42,435 nt of DNA from Spirochaetota bacterium. GTDB lineage: Bacteria > Spirochaetota > Spirochaetia > DSM-2461. The notes under the pieces were generated by a model. That model made no database searches, was not told the origin of the DNA, and saw nothing but the letters and a program-made list of their open reading frames with translations. A program made the translations under genes and the position numbers. How positions within the stretch are numbered: the stretch's first letter is position 1; each line of letters begins with the position of its first letter. Positions 18,189 to 27,530 of the stretch are shown here, in pieces. The DNA is taken from the NCBI GenBank assembly GCA_003644105.1, contig QNBK01000003.1, forward strand, positions 1-42,435. The letters are read 5' to 3'.

Positions 18189-20231
18189 TTACTGCAGAGG
18201 GGCAAAAGTGCCGGATTCGTCCCGCCCGCTTTTATTGATGTAAATCACTTCCAGGGACACCGGCAGGTAAGTTCTGCCGTATCCCGACGAACGGGGTGTA
18301 TTCCAGACAACAGTGTAACGGCCTATACCCTTTCTTCGGATTTCTCTGATAATGGCAGCGCTTCCCTCCGGGCTGAACATGTAGGAAGATTCACCACCAC
18401 TTTGAGCTGCGATATAGTCCAGCTCTCTGCTGTTAATCCCGGGTTTACTGTATACCGGGTAGAATGCCACTCCGTTATTTGCCATCAGGCGGGCGGTTTC
18501 CACCAGTCCGTAGCGGTCGAAAGCTGCAGATGATGGCAGGCGGTTCACAAAAGCAACCACTGCTTTCCGGTTTCTGTCCGGAGCAATACGGGTGGCTGCC
18601 AGTCTCAGGGCTGCATCCCATTGTACAGGCCTGTCTCCGATGGATTCCTCCATCAACAGTTTAAACTCATCCAGGCCCTTCTCGGGGCTGACATCGTGAA
18701 CAACCGATTTTACCCCCGCACCCACCAGAGAGAGGGTATCTGCAGAATTCAACACGGTGCTCAAGTCGTTAATCCCCTGAACCAGAAACTCAACATCGGC
18801 TGTGCTGCCCGACAGATCGATAACGGCTGCCAGGGAGATGGAATTATCCTCGGAGGAACTCCAGTCAATCTCAGGCTGGCCCAGGGACAATTCACCATCA
18901 AAAACACGGAAATTGGACGCATCCAGTCCGGAAATGGGATGCCCCCTCCTGTCCCGAACGGTAACATCCACAACAATATCCGGATATGCATCCCCCCTGA
19001 CCCGGTCCAGAGTAACATCCAAACCTCCGTAGAGGGTGGAAAGCGGGGTTAATAGAACGATACTGTTGGCATTGAAATCACTTACAGCCAGATTGCCGTT
19101 TTCGTCGGTGAATGCAGAGGTAATCCGATGCTCACCTGCTCCCAGGGAGGCCTCAACACTGAGTTCACCGGTTAAAAGGTTAACTCTTTTTATTTCATTA
19201 CCATCGGATATCAGTAAATCGCCATCAAGAAGTGATAGTCCCTCCGGATTGTTCAAACCTTCTTCAATCAGAGGGCCGAGATAGTTCCCCGAGGGATCGT
19301 ACACATCGATACTGCCTTTCAGGGAATCGGCAACATACACCCGCTCCCCGTCACAGACTATTCCTGCAGGCCCTTCAAATCCACTGAAACTCAGGATGTA
19401 ACCGCCGTCCAGACTCCACTTGCTTACACGGCGGTTTCCCCAGTCACTGATATAAACAAAATCTTTTCCCGGGGAGAGTGCCATGTACTGAGGACCGAGA
19501 AACTCACCATCGTTACGTCCCGTTTTTCCCCAGGTTTCAATACGATAACCCCGATTATATCCGGAAAGGGAAAGTACCGAGATTCTATCCGCCTGAAACT
19601 CGCTTACAAGAAGCCGTCCATCTCCCGTGGGAAGAATATCAAAGGGGCGGTCAAAACCCTCAAGACCGCCCTCATAACGTTCCACAAGGGTACCGTTGGC
19701 GTCAATCCGGACAACCTCTCCTCCGGCATAGGATGCCACCAGAAGCGAGCCGGAACCATCTCCCGAGCTTCGGGCGGATGAAGGTCTTTCAAAATACCTG
19801 ATGTTATCTTCAAATCCGTGAAAGGCCACCAGGGGAATCCACTCATCATCCACCGGTATTTCTTCCTCTCCGGAAAGACGACGGCGCAGCTGCTCCGCCC
19901 TGTTCTGCAGGGCATTCGAAGCCAGTCCTTCATCGGCCAGACGGTCCCAGACTTCAAGTGCGGCATCCTCTATACCCGAACGCCAATACGCCCGGCCCAG
20001 CCACTCACGAATTTCAGGATCTGTGGGGTTCAGGGTTACAGCCCGTTCCATTGCCAGAAGAGCCTTCCCCGGCAGTCCGTCATTGTATGAAATAACACCC
20101 CATCGCCACTCCTCCAGAGCCTGAACAGACTCAAGACTGATATCCTGAGCGGGAACCTGACTCACCGTCAGTATTGATGAGATGAAAAGAAGAGCTGCGA
20201 TACGACTATATTTTACTGTCCGGCTGCTCAT
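18189..20231 (-). CDS. exported TPR + NHL-type beta-propeller + von Willebrand factor A domain protein
   Basis: Signal peptide; TPR-like N-terminus; repeats such as DGEFLGPQYMALSPGKDFVYISDWGNRRVSKW; VWA with MIDAS-like VIDLSGST. Confidence 0.75.
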   Translation of the reverse strand: MSSRTVKYSRIAALLFISSILTVSQVPAQDISLESVQALEEWRWGVISYNDGLPGKALLAMERAVTLNPTDPEIREWLGRAYWRSGIEDAALEVWDRLADEGLASNALQNRAEQLRRRLSGEEEIPVDDEWIPLVAFHGFEDNIRYFERPSSARSSGDGSGSLLVASYAGGEVVRIDANGTLVERYEGGLEGFDRPFDILPTGDGRLLVSEFQADRISVLSLSGYNRGYRIETWGKTGRNDGEFLGPQYMALSPGKDFVYISDWGNRRVSKWSLDGGYILSFSGFEGPAGIVCDGERVYVADSLKGSIDVYDPSGNYLGPLIEEGLNNPEGLSLLDGDLLISDGNEIKRVNLLTGELSVEASLGAGEHRITSAFTDENGNLAVSDFNANSIVLLTPLSTLYGGLDVTLDRVRGDAYPDIVVDVTVRDRRGHPISGLDASNFRVFDGELSLGQPEIDWSSSEDNSISLAAVIDLSGSTADVEFLVQGINDLSTVLNSADTLSLVGAGVKSVVHDVSPEKGLDEFKLLMEESIGDRPVQWDAALRLAATRIAPDRNRKAVVAFVNRLPSSAAFDRYGLVETARLMANNGVAFYPVYSKPGINSRELDYIAAQSGGESSYMFSPEGSAAIIREIRRKGIGRYTVVWNTPRSSGYGRTYLPVSLEVIYINKSGRDESGTFAPLQ

Positions 20232-20907
20232 GGGTCCTTACGGCCTCCAAATGACCTTTAATAGTATCATCCCCGGGACGGTTTGAAAGTGCCTCGGTGA
20301 GATAACGTATTGCCTCGGATGTTTTCCCGGCCCGGAAAAGAGCCCAGCCCAGTGAATCCCGGTAAGCCATATTATCCGGGTCCGTCTCTACAGCCTTCCT
20401 GCAGAGTTCGATTGCGGCAAGGGGGTCTTCCCCGCTGTCGGCAAGAAGATATCCCAGTCCATTAACGGCATTGGGATTCCCATCATCAAGTTTGAGAGCC
20501 TCACGGTAGCTTTCCAGGGCCAGATCGGTACGTCCCCGCCTCCACTGACAGTACCCAAGAGCAGACCATGCCTGAGGAGACTCAAACCCCTCCTGCAGCA
20601 CTTCACGAAGCTGCTGCTCGGCTCCCTCTATATCGTTATTTTCAACCAGAAGCCAGGATAGAAGCATCCGGGCCTGATACAGACGTATCAGATGGCTGTC
20701 GCTGCCGACTACCTGGTGAAGAAGCCGTATGGCATCATCCTTTTCACCCAGTCTGGTATGGCAGAGTCCCATGTAGTAGGCCAGCTCGGTATCTTCCGCC
20801 GGATCGGTTTCCTCTGCAAGAAATATTTCCAGTGCAGCGGAGTAACGGCCTTCATTGTAGAGTTGAAGACCATCTTCTCTGAAATCCACGCTCATACACC
20901 CCTCCAT
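20206..20907 (-). CDS. TPR-repeat protein
   Basis: Repeated TPR consensus (LAYYMGLCHTRLGEKDDAIRLL, ALGYCQWRRGRTDLALESYREALKLDDGNPNAVNGLGYLLADSG, SLGWALFRAGKTSEAIRYLTEALSNRP). Confidence 0.85.
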   Translation of the reverse strand: MEGCMSVDFREDGLQLYNEGRYSAALEIFLAEETDPAEDTELAYYMGLCHTRLGEKDDAIRLLHQVVGSDSHLIRLYQARMLLSWLLVENNDIEGAEQQLREVLQEGFESPQAWSALGYCQWRRGRTDLALESYREALKLDDGNPNAVNGLGYLLADSGEDPLAAIELCRKAVETDPDNMAYRDSLGWALFRAGKTSEAIRYLTEALSNRPGDDTIKGHLEAVRTHEQPDSKI

Positions 20908-21641
20908 TCAATTATATCATGAATGGAGGATTCAGGGGCGAGAGATGGTTCGACTGCAATGGTACTGATGGAAATTGAACCGTTCACCGCTGCAAGGGTG
21001 TCTGAACCTTTTTCTTCAGATGATTCGATGGCTGCCGGTTGAAGAAACCAGTATTCCCCCCCACGGGGAGAACGGAAACAAACCATTTCATCTTTGTAGC
21101 GCCGTTTCCCCGGACGGGTATACTCAACAGCTGAATCACCTCGGTATTTCTCCGGCCAGTTGATGTTGATAAAGTTGTCTTTATTCCAGAGCTTTACCAG
21201 GTTCTGAAGATTACCGGCAATAAATGATGCGGCCTTCCCGAATTCCCATGGACCTGTAAATGAAGCGTATGATACGGAAACTGATGGAACCCCTCTGAGA
21301 GAAGACTCCCTGGCAGCCGCACATGTACCTGAATACAGTATATCGGTGCCCAGATTAGGCCCCTTGTTGATTCCGGAGATTACCAGATCCGGGAGACAGG
21401 GCATAATGGCCTGAAATGCGATATTCACACAGTCCACAGGGGTACCGTGAACAGCAAAACGATGTTCTTCGGGAAACCGGGTGATTTTAAGCCCCTCATT
21501 AAGGGTGATACTGTGAGATTGACCGCTCATTCCCTTGTCCGGAGCCAGAACCCAGACTTCGTGGGAATCCATGAGTACCTCTTCCAGAGCATTCAGACCG
21601 GGAGTACCCAGGCCGTCATCATTTGTCAGCAGCAGAATCAT
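20892..21641 (-). CDS. surE: 5'/3'-nucleotidase SurE
   Basis: MILLLTNDDGLGTPGLNALEEVL, APDKGMSGQSHSITL, GTPVDCVNIA, DLVISGINKGPNLGTDILYSGTCAAARES. Internal ATG start chosen. Confidence 0.95.
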   Translation of the reverse strand: MILLLTNDDGLGTPGLNALEEVLMDSHEVWVLAPDKGMSGQSHSITLNEGLKITRFPEEHRFAVHGTPVDCVNIAFQAIMPCLPDLVISGINKGPNLGTDILYSGTCAAARESSLRGVPSVSVSYASFTGPWEFGKAASFIAGNLQNLVKLWNKDNFININWPEKYRGDSAVEYTRPGKRRYKDEMVCFRSPRGGEYWFLQPAAIESSEEKGSDTLAAVNGSISISTIAVEPSLAPESSIHDIIEWRGV

Positions 21642-21645
21642 TTTA

Positions 21646-22803
21646 TTATCTGTCCGAAAGATGAATCCGGGCACCTTCACCAGGCTGAACCTGGAAAACA
21701 CTGGCCTTGAATCCGAAAATTCGATCGTACTCCTCAAGACGTTCTTCGTAGTTACTTTTCAGTTTTCCATCTATAAGAGTAACCGTACAGCCACCGTATC
21801 CGCTTCCTATCATTCTGGAACCGTAAATTCCGCCGGTTTCCATGGCTCTCTTAGCCAGCCAGTCCAGTTCAGGACAGGATATTTCCAGAAGATCCCGGAG
21901 ACTTTCATGAGAACGGAACAGTATTCGTCCGGCGACATCAAGGTATCCGCCTTTAAGAGCTTTCCCGAATTCGTGAATCCGGGCATTTTCCTTGATAACG
22001 TGAAGACATATACGCCTTGAACGTTCAGATAAGCCATCAATAGTACTGGAAAGATCGTCCCGGGAAAGATCGCGGAACAACATCCCTGATTTTCCTACAT
22101 CCAGAGCCTGAACACACTCCCTGCAGGAGGCATCTATTTCACCCTTCTCATCATCACTCATGGTTTCCTGCACCCTGGAATCGGTAACAAGTAGAGTTGC
22201 CGGAGAACCGGGGAATTCAAGGTAGTCAACTTTAAGGGACCTGACATCAAGAAGAGTCAGAAAACCTGATCGGGAATAGTAGGAAACCATGGGGGATCTG
22301 ATACCTTCATGAAGATCCATAAAATGGCTTTCCGACGATCGGGCGGCATCGATTATACGGGCATCTGATATATCAAGAGAAAACAACTCTTTTATTGCAC
22401 ATACCGTTGCAACCACCAGAGCTGAGGAAGAGGCCAGGCCTATCCCCATGGGGACTTCACTGAACAGGGTAAGGTTCAACCCCCGAATATTAAATCCCAT
22501 GTGAATCAAGGCGTCGATAACACCTTTACTGTAATTTGCCCAGCGGTCTTCTCTTTTATACTTAAGTCCTGCAATGGTGGACTTCTTCCGCTCATTAAGA
22601 TTAGCTGAAAAAAATCGCAGGGAATTGTCGCTCCGCCGGGAAGCCGCTATAAAGAAACGGCGGTCGATTGCCAGGGACAGAACATACCCCTGGCCAACTT
22701 CACCATGATCGCCCAGTAAATCCACCTTTCCAGGTGCACTGGTTATGACAGTGGGTTTTTCGCCGTATTCTTTTTCGTGGTGTACAGAAATCTGTTCAAT
22801 CAA
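21646..22803 (-). CDS. galactokinase-family GHMP kinase with divergent signature motifs
   Basis: APGKVDLLGDHGEVGQGYVLSLAIDRR; SEVPMGIGLASSSALVVATVCAI (GHMP ATP motif); C-terminal GSRMIGSGYGGCTVTLI (galactokinase-like GGGFGGC motif). Confidence 0.8.
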   Translation of the reverse strand: MIEQISVHHEKEYGEKPTVITSAPGKVDLLGDHGEVGQGYVLSLAIDRRFFIAASRRSDNSLRFFSANLNERKKSTIAGLKYKREDRWANYSKGVIDALIHMGFNIRGLNLTLFSEVPMGIGLASSSALVVATVCAIKELFSLDISDARIIDAARSSESHFMDLHEGIRSPMVSYYSRSGFLTLLDVRSLKVDYLEFPGSPATLLVTDSRVQETMSDDEKGEIDASCRECVQALDVGKSGMLFRDLSRDDLSSTIDGLSERSRRICLHVIKENARIHEFGKALKGGYLDVAGRILFRSHESLRDLLEISCPELDWLAKRAMETGGIYGSRMIGSGYGGCTVTLIDGKLKSNYEERLEEYDRIFGFKASVFQVQPGEGARIHLSDR

Positions 22804-22858
22804 TAGGTCCGCCGTCTCGTATGCAAAATCCTGTAGGTGTTACCCGAAGGTTATCAAG

Positions 22859-22887
22859 ATTTTACGCCGAGATTGAATTGGAATCAA
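22859..22887 (-). promoter_or_regulatory. candidate sigma70-type promoter for the galK-like/surE/TPR/NHL-VWA operon
   Basis: Minus strand TTGATT-N17-TAAAAT upstream of the ATG at 22803. Confidence 0.45.
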
Positions 22888-22906
22888 GAAAAGCCTTCAT
22901 TTTACC

Positions 22907-22943
22907 TTAAAAAAGGGCTGTCCCTGATATCAGAACAACCCTT
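22907..22943 (-). terminator. Rho-independent terminator downstream of rpmE
   Basis: Minus strand AAGGGTTGT-tctgatatcaggg-ACAGCCCTT followed by TTTT; one mismatch in the stem. Confidence 0.75.
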
Positions 22944-22969
22944 CTCCTCACAAAACAAAACTGTTTCTG

Positions 22970-23176
22970 CTATTTCGACTTGATACCGTACTTTTTGTTA
23001 AAACGCTCAACACGGCCTGCAGTGTCCACCAGCTTCTGTTTTCCGGTGAAAAATGGATGACAACTGGAACAGATTTCCACCTGTAAATCGCCAACTGTTG
23101 AAAACGTTTCAAACTCATTACCGCATGCACAGGACACTTTTGCGGCTTTATAATCCGGATGGATACCTTTTTTCAT
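22970..23176 (-). CDS. rpmE: 50S ribosomal protein L31 (Cys-containing zinc type)
   Basis: [67 protein letters not shown] at 23176. Confidence 0.95.
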   Translation of the reverse strand: MKKGIHPDYKAAKVSCACGNEFETFSTVGDLQVEICSSCHPFFTGKQKLVDTAGRVERFNKKYGIKSK

Positions 23177-23204
23177 AACTGTAATTCCTATTCTGTCGGA
23201 CACG

Positions 23205-25019
23205 CTACAAGTCGCGTGCAGTTCCCGACGTATTCATTCCCTTGAGAAACGCCTCATTATTCTTGGTCTTCCGCATCTTGTCAACGATCATCTCGGCGGA
23301 TTCCATATCATCCATGGGGCTTAATACCTTTCTAAGAACCCACATTTTGTTCAATTCCAGATCGTTGAGTAGAAGATCCTCTTTCCTGGTACTTGATTTT
23401 TTAACATTGAAGGCCGGATAAACACGTTTATCAGCCAATCTGCGGTCCAGAACCAGCTCCATATTACCGGTACCTTTAAACTCTTCAAAGATAACTTCAT
23501 CCATCCGGCTGCCGGTTTCTATCAGAGCCGTGGCAATAATGGTGAGACTGCCTCCGTCCTCAATATTTCTGGCAGCACCGAAGAAGCGTTTGGGCTTATG
23601 AAGAGCATTTGAGTCCACACCGCCGGAAAGTATCTTCCCGCTGGTAGGTACCGTTTGATTGTAGGCCCGGGCCAGACGGGTAATGGAATCCAGAAGAATA
23701 ACAACATCCTTCTTATGCTCCACAAGCCTTCGGGCTTTCTCCAGAACCATTTCGGCAACCTGCACATGACGGGTGGCCTGCTCATCAAAGGTTGAGGCAA
23801 TCACTTCACCCTGAACACCGCGCTGCATATCGGTAACTTCTTCAGGACGTTCATCGATTAAAAGTACAATGAGGTAGACATCAGGATGATTTTCTGTAAT
23901 CGCATTGGCAATTTTCTGCAGAATAACCGTTTTACCTGATTTAGGTGGAGATACTATCAAACCTCTCTGCCCCTTACCGATGGGGCAGAACAGGTTGATG
24001 ATTCTTGTAGAGGGATCGCCAATCCGTGTTTCCATATCCATTCTTTCGGTGGGATACAAAGGAGTTAGGTTCTCAAAAGCCACTCTGGTCTGGGCTACCG
24101 AGGGTTCATCAAAGTTTACGTTAACCACCCGTAGCATGGCGAAGAAGCGTTCACCCTCTTTAGGAGATCGAATCTGACCATAAACAGTATCACCGGTTTT
24201 CAGGTTGAACAGACGGATCTGACTGGGAGAAATATAGATATCATCAGTCCCCGGAAGGTAGGAGTTCTGGGGTGAACGGAGAAAACCGTAACCATCCGGA
24301 AGGATTTCAAGAGATCCATAGGCGTAAATTACACCGCCTTTTTCAATATGTGCCGTGAGAACACGGAAAATAAGTTCCTGCTTTTTCAGAGGAATAAGAT
24401 CCTCTTTTTTCAGTCCCAGATCTTCTGCCATCTCCCGCAGATGGGGCATGGTGGTTACCGAAAGATCGTTAATCTGCAATTTGGGGGCGTCAGGATCGTG
24501 CTTCGGCCCTTTAATCGGCCTGTTACCATTACCGCCTTTCTTTCCCCGGCGGCGTCCCCTGGACTGTTCCTGTCCCTGAGGTTTAACTTTTTCTGTTTCC
24601 GATACGTCAGGTTCAGGATTGCTTGGAGCCTCTTCCCTTTCTTCTACCCGTACCTGTTTGTGAATTTTCAATCTGGCTGGAGAAACGGTTTTCTCAACTG
24701 GTTCTTTTTCTTCTGACACCCCAGGTGATTCTGATGTTTCGATGGATTCTGACGAATCAGTCGGTCCGGCCGATTCAGCCAATCCACCGGATTCGGCTAT
24801 ACCTTCATTTTTAACAGACTCAGGTGTTTCCTGTGTTGATTTTTCATCAACAATATCATCCTGAGACTCTTCGTTATTGGAAGCCTTGATAACAATGGCC
24901 TTTTTCCGAACTTTTTTAACAACTTTAGCCGTTGTTAATTGTGATTCCTGTAAATCCAGTTCACTCTGTTCCGGTAATCCGTCCGACACGAGTTTATCCT
25001 TCCTGCTGATAATTCCCAA
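23205..25019 (-). CDS. rho: transcription termination factor Rho with ~180-aa low-complexity N-terminal extension
   Basis: [97 protein letters not shown] start with SD GAGGAG. Confidence 0.96.
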   Translation of the reverse strand: MGIISRKDKLVSDGLPEQSELDLQESQLTTAKVVKKVRKKAIVIKASNNEESQDDIVDEKSTQETPESVKNEGIAESGGLAESAGPTDSSESIETSESPGVSEEKEPVEKTVSPARLKIHKQVRVEEREEAPSNPEPDVSETEKVKPQGQEQSRGRRRGKKGGNGNRPIKGPKHDPDAPKLQINDLSVTTMPHLREMAEDLGLKKEDLIPLKKQELIFRVLTAHIEKGGVIYAYGSLEILPDGYGFLRSPQNSYLPGTDDIYISPSQIRLFNLKTGDTVYGQIRSPKEGERFFAMLRVVNVNFDEPSVAQTRVAFENLTPLYPTERMDMETRIGDPSTRIINLFCPIGKGQRGLIVSPPKSGKTVILQKIANAITENHPDVYLIVLLIDERPEEVTDMQRGVQGEVIASTFDEQATRHVQVAEMVLEKARRLVEHKKDVVILLDSITRLARAYNQTVPTSGKILSGGVDSNALHKPKRFFGAARNIEDGGSLTIIATALIETGSRMDEVIFEEFKGTGNMELVLDRRLADKRVYPAFNVKKSSTRKEDLLLNDLELNKMWVLRKVLSPMDDMESAEMIVDKMRKTKNNEAFLKGMNTSGTARDL

Positions 25020-25084
25020 TGAATTCTCTCCTCAACAGGAATCTATTCCTGCGGGTACATGGTAAATATGTTCTGATTTTAGAA

Positions 25085-25105
25085 CCTGTACGCGAGACGT
25101 ACAGG
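25085..25105 (-). promoter_or_regulatory. perfect hairpin in the rho 5' leader
   Basis: CCTGTACG-N5-CGTACAGG, 8-bp perfect stem, between the predicted promoter and the rho start. Confidence 0.6.
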
Positions 25106-25154
25106 ACATTATGCACATGAATACGAACGATACGCTTAATACCGCTTCCTGAAT

Positions 25155-25184
25155 AATATAGTTACTGCCTGCATCACCTGTCAA
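25155..25184 (-). promoter_or_regulatory. candidate sigma70-type promoter for rho-rpmE
   Basis: Minus strand TTGACA-N18-TATATT, about 135 nt upstream of the rho start. Confidence 0.65.
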
Positions 25185-25207
25185 GAAGAAGAAACTGGTA
25201 GTTTTAC

Positions 25208-25693
25208 TCAATCCTGCCTGTCTATCAACAATAATAGGCCTTCCAAGGCCTTATCTTCAGTTTTCTTACGGATTAAAGCCCTATCCCCATCAAAATGAAA
25301 CAATTCCGCTGAAACATTCCCTGAAGGACTGCACCAGGCAATCCACACGGTACCAACAGGTTTATCAACTGTTCCGCCTCCGGGTCCGGCAATGCCGGTT
25401 ACCGCAACGGTCCAGTCAGCTGCACTTCTCACACGTATTCCCCAGGCCATCGATTTCGCCACTCCCGCAGATACAGCTCCATCTCTATCAAGTAATTCGG
25501 GGTTAATATCAAGTAATGTGATTTTTGCTTCATTGGAATAAGAAACGATTCCACCCCAGACAACTTCAGAACTTCCCGGTATATCGGTTAACCGGGCAAC
25601 TATACCTCCACCTGTACAGGACTCAGCTGCAGCAAAGGTTTCTTCCCTGCGGGTAAGAATGTCTATTATCTTAAAAGAAGCACTAGTCGACAC
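25208..25693 (-). CDS. CinA C-terminal domain / nicotinamide-nucleotide amidase (PncC) family
   Basis: FAAAESCTGGGIVARLTDIPGSSEVVWGGIVSYSNEAK, AVTGIAGPGGGTVDKPVGTVWIAW. Confidence 0.93.
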   Translation of the reverse strand: MSTSASFKIIDILTRREETFAAAESCTGGGIVARLTDIPGSSEVVWGGIVSYSNEAKITLLDINPELLDRDGAVSAGVAKSMAWGIRVRSAADWTVAVTGIAGPGGGTVDKPVGTVWIAWCSPSGNVSAELFHFDGDRALIRKKTEDKALEGLLLLIDRQD

Positions 25694-26093
25694 GTTGAAG
25701 ATTCTTTTTCAGGCGATCCAGAGGAACTGAAAAAATATCCATTCCGGAAGGATCAGAGAGCATTTCGCAGTCTCCCTGAAACCCTGTATTCTCCGCCATT
25801 ATGAGGTTGGAACATCTGATATTTCCGACTATACTGCCTCCCGGGAGGACTTCAAGTCTTTCTGAGGCACTGACATCTCCCCGGATTAACCCTCCTACAA
25901 CCAGAACGCCGACATTAATATCGGCAACAACTTCCGACCCGGATTCCACCATCAGAAATCCCGGTGACTCAATGGCACCTTCGAAATATCCATCAATTTT
26001 AAGAGAATCCTCAAATTTCAGAACACCCTTAAACTTTGTTTCCTCACCGAGCACGGTTCGGGTTTTATAGGAACTGTCTATTCTACGCGACAT
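25683..26093 (-). CDS. bactofilin (polymer-forming cytoskeletal protein) 1
   Basis: GEETKFKGVLKFEDSLKIDGYFEGAIESPGFLMVESGSEVVADINVGVLVVGGLIRGDVSASERLEVLPGGSIVGNI: right-handed beta-helix repeat pattern. Confidence 0.9.
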   Translation of the reverse strand: MSRRIDSSYKTRTVLGEETKFKGVLKFEDSLKIDGYFEGAIESPGFLMVESGSEVVADINVGVLVVGGLIRGDVSASERLEVLPGGSIVGNIRCSNLIMAENTGFQGDCEMLSDPSGMDIFSVPLDRLKKNLQRVD

Positions 26094-26103
26094 ATTAATT
26101 CAA

Positions 26104-26325
26104 CTACTTACTTTTCATCCCGTATACACCGTCCCAGCCCTCATCAGGAGGATTATCAATATATTCCTGACACCGAGCTATAAAAACATTGGACGGTTCA
26201 TCAGTAGGATCTGTTTTGTACGCTGCACTGAAATATTTCAAAGCTTCCTGAAAATCACGTTTCTTATAGAAATCCCTACCCCTGGCAAAGAGTTTGATTG
26301 CTTTTCTCTTTGCTTCGGTAATCAT
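26104..26325 (-). CDS. small single-TPR protein
   Basis: KLFARGRDFYKKRDFQEALKYFSAAYKTDPTDEPSNVFIARCQEYI; 4-nt overlap with the upstream response regulator. Confidence 0.7.
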   Translation of the reverse strand: MITEAKRKAIKLFARGRDFYKKRDFQEALKYFSAAYKTDPTDEPSNVFIARCQEYIDNPPDEGWDGVYGMKSK

Positions 26326-27053
26326 ACAATTTCTCCTGAATTATCATGCAGTTCTTTAAAATGCTCACGAAATCGATCTTCCAATTCTCCGAGAGATAAT
26401 TCTGCAGCTCTGAGAGAACCGTTACTCTCCTGAAGTTTCTGAACTTCATCTTCCAAACCGCCCAGGGCTGCCAGAGTCTGCTCAGTCTCAATCATCACCT
26501 GTTCTTTAAATTTTTCCACAGCCTTTAAATCGCTGATATCAAGGGCATTGGAAGCTTCTACAAGTCCGAGAACAGGAGTTTTCAAATGCTCTGTGAAATA
26601 TATCAGAGATTTATTGAGAGAATCGGTTAAAGCCAGTCGCTTTTCTCTGAGCAGCACCTGCCTGGAAAGTTCATGATTTCTCAGAACAGCACGAATCCTG
26701 GCAAGTACCTCAGAAAAATTAAATGGCTTGATAATATAATCATCGATACCAAGTTCAAACCCTTCAATTTTATCTTTAACGGCATCCATAGCCGAAAACA
26801 TAATAATGGGGATATCCCGATACTCAGAGTATGCATCGTCTTTTTTAAGCATTTTGGTGAGTTCCCAGCCGGTAAGTCTGGGCATGATATTATCCAGGAT
26901 AATCAAATCGGGAACATGTTCCCGTATCATTTCCAACCCTTCCTCACCGTCAACTGCCATAAGAACCACAAAACCGAGACGTGTAAGCATCACATCAAAG
27001 AAGTCAAGATTGATCTGTTCATCATCAATTATCAGAATTTTCTTTTTATTCAT
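26322..27053 (-). CDS. response regulator: receiver domain + DHp-like coiled coil
   Basis: KKKILIIDDEQINLDFFDVML, LIILDNIMPRLTGWEL, IIMFSAMD, DDYIIKPFNFSEVLARI; C-terminal helical segment. ATG at 27053 with SD GGGGTGA. Confidence 0.88.
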   Translation of the reverse strand: MNKKKILIIDDEQINLDFFDVMLTRLGFVVLMAVDGEEGLEMIREHVPDLIILDNIMPRLTGWELTKMLKKDDAYSEYRDIPIIMFSAMDAVKDKIEGFELGIDDYIIKPFNFSEVLARIRAVLRNHELSRQVLLREKRLALTDSLNKSLIYFTEHLKTPVLGLVEASNALDISDLKAVEKFKEQVMIETEQTLAALGGLEDEVQKLQESNGSLRAAELSLGELEDRFREHFKELHDNSGEIV

Positions 27054-27116
27054 GTTCACCCCTATTGTCCCCCGATTACCTGAGTCCGTCAAGGAATGAC
27101 AACACAACTGAAAGAC

Positions 27117-27152
27117 GACAAAAACAAGCCCCACCGATTAGAATGGGGCTTT
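27117..27152 (-). terminator. Rho-independent terminator downstream of the HU gene
   Basis: Minus strand AAGCCCCA-N10-TGGGGCTT followed by GTTTTTG; perfect 8-bp stem. Confidence 0.85.
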
Positions 27153-27171
27153 GTTCATTTACAGATTTTTT

Positions 27172-27486
27172 TTAATGACGAAGGTTCCACGCCATTTTTT
27201 TGAGCTCTTTACCCGGGCGAAAAACTGTAACACCGTGGGTTTTCACCGGAACAATCTCTCCGGTTTTAGGATTTCGGGCTTTTTCCCTACCCTTACGGGT
27301 TCTTATTTCAAAAGTACCGAAGCCGCGCAGCTCGACAACTCTGTCTTTGGTCAGCGCGTCCTTTACCTCTTCGAAGAACGAATCGATAACACTGTGGATA
27401 TCTTTCCGGCTGATCCTTGACGTCTCATAGATATGTTCTATGATTTCGGCCTTGGTCATTTTCATCTGATCTTTATCTTCGGCCAT
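27172..27486 (-). CDS. HU/IHF-family DNA-binding protein
   Basis: MTKAEIIEHIYETSRISRKDIHSVIDSFFEEVKDALTKDRVVELRGFGTFEIRTRKGREKARNPKTGEIVPVK; SD AGAGGAGG. Confidence 0.95.
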   Translation of the reverse strand: MAEDKDQMKMTKAEIIEHIYETSRISRKDIHSVIDSFFEEVKDALTKDRVVELRGFGTFEIRTRKGREKARNPKTGEIVPVKTHGVTVFRPGKELKKMAWNLRH

Positions 27487-27530
27487 CAGAATCCTCCTCT
27501 CTTCGAACTGGAAATCAATACTATTGTTTA

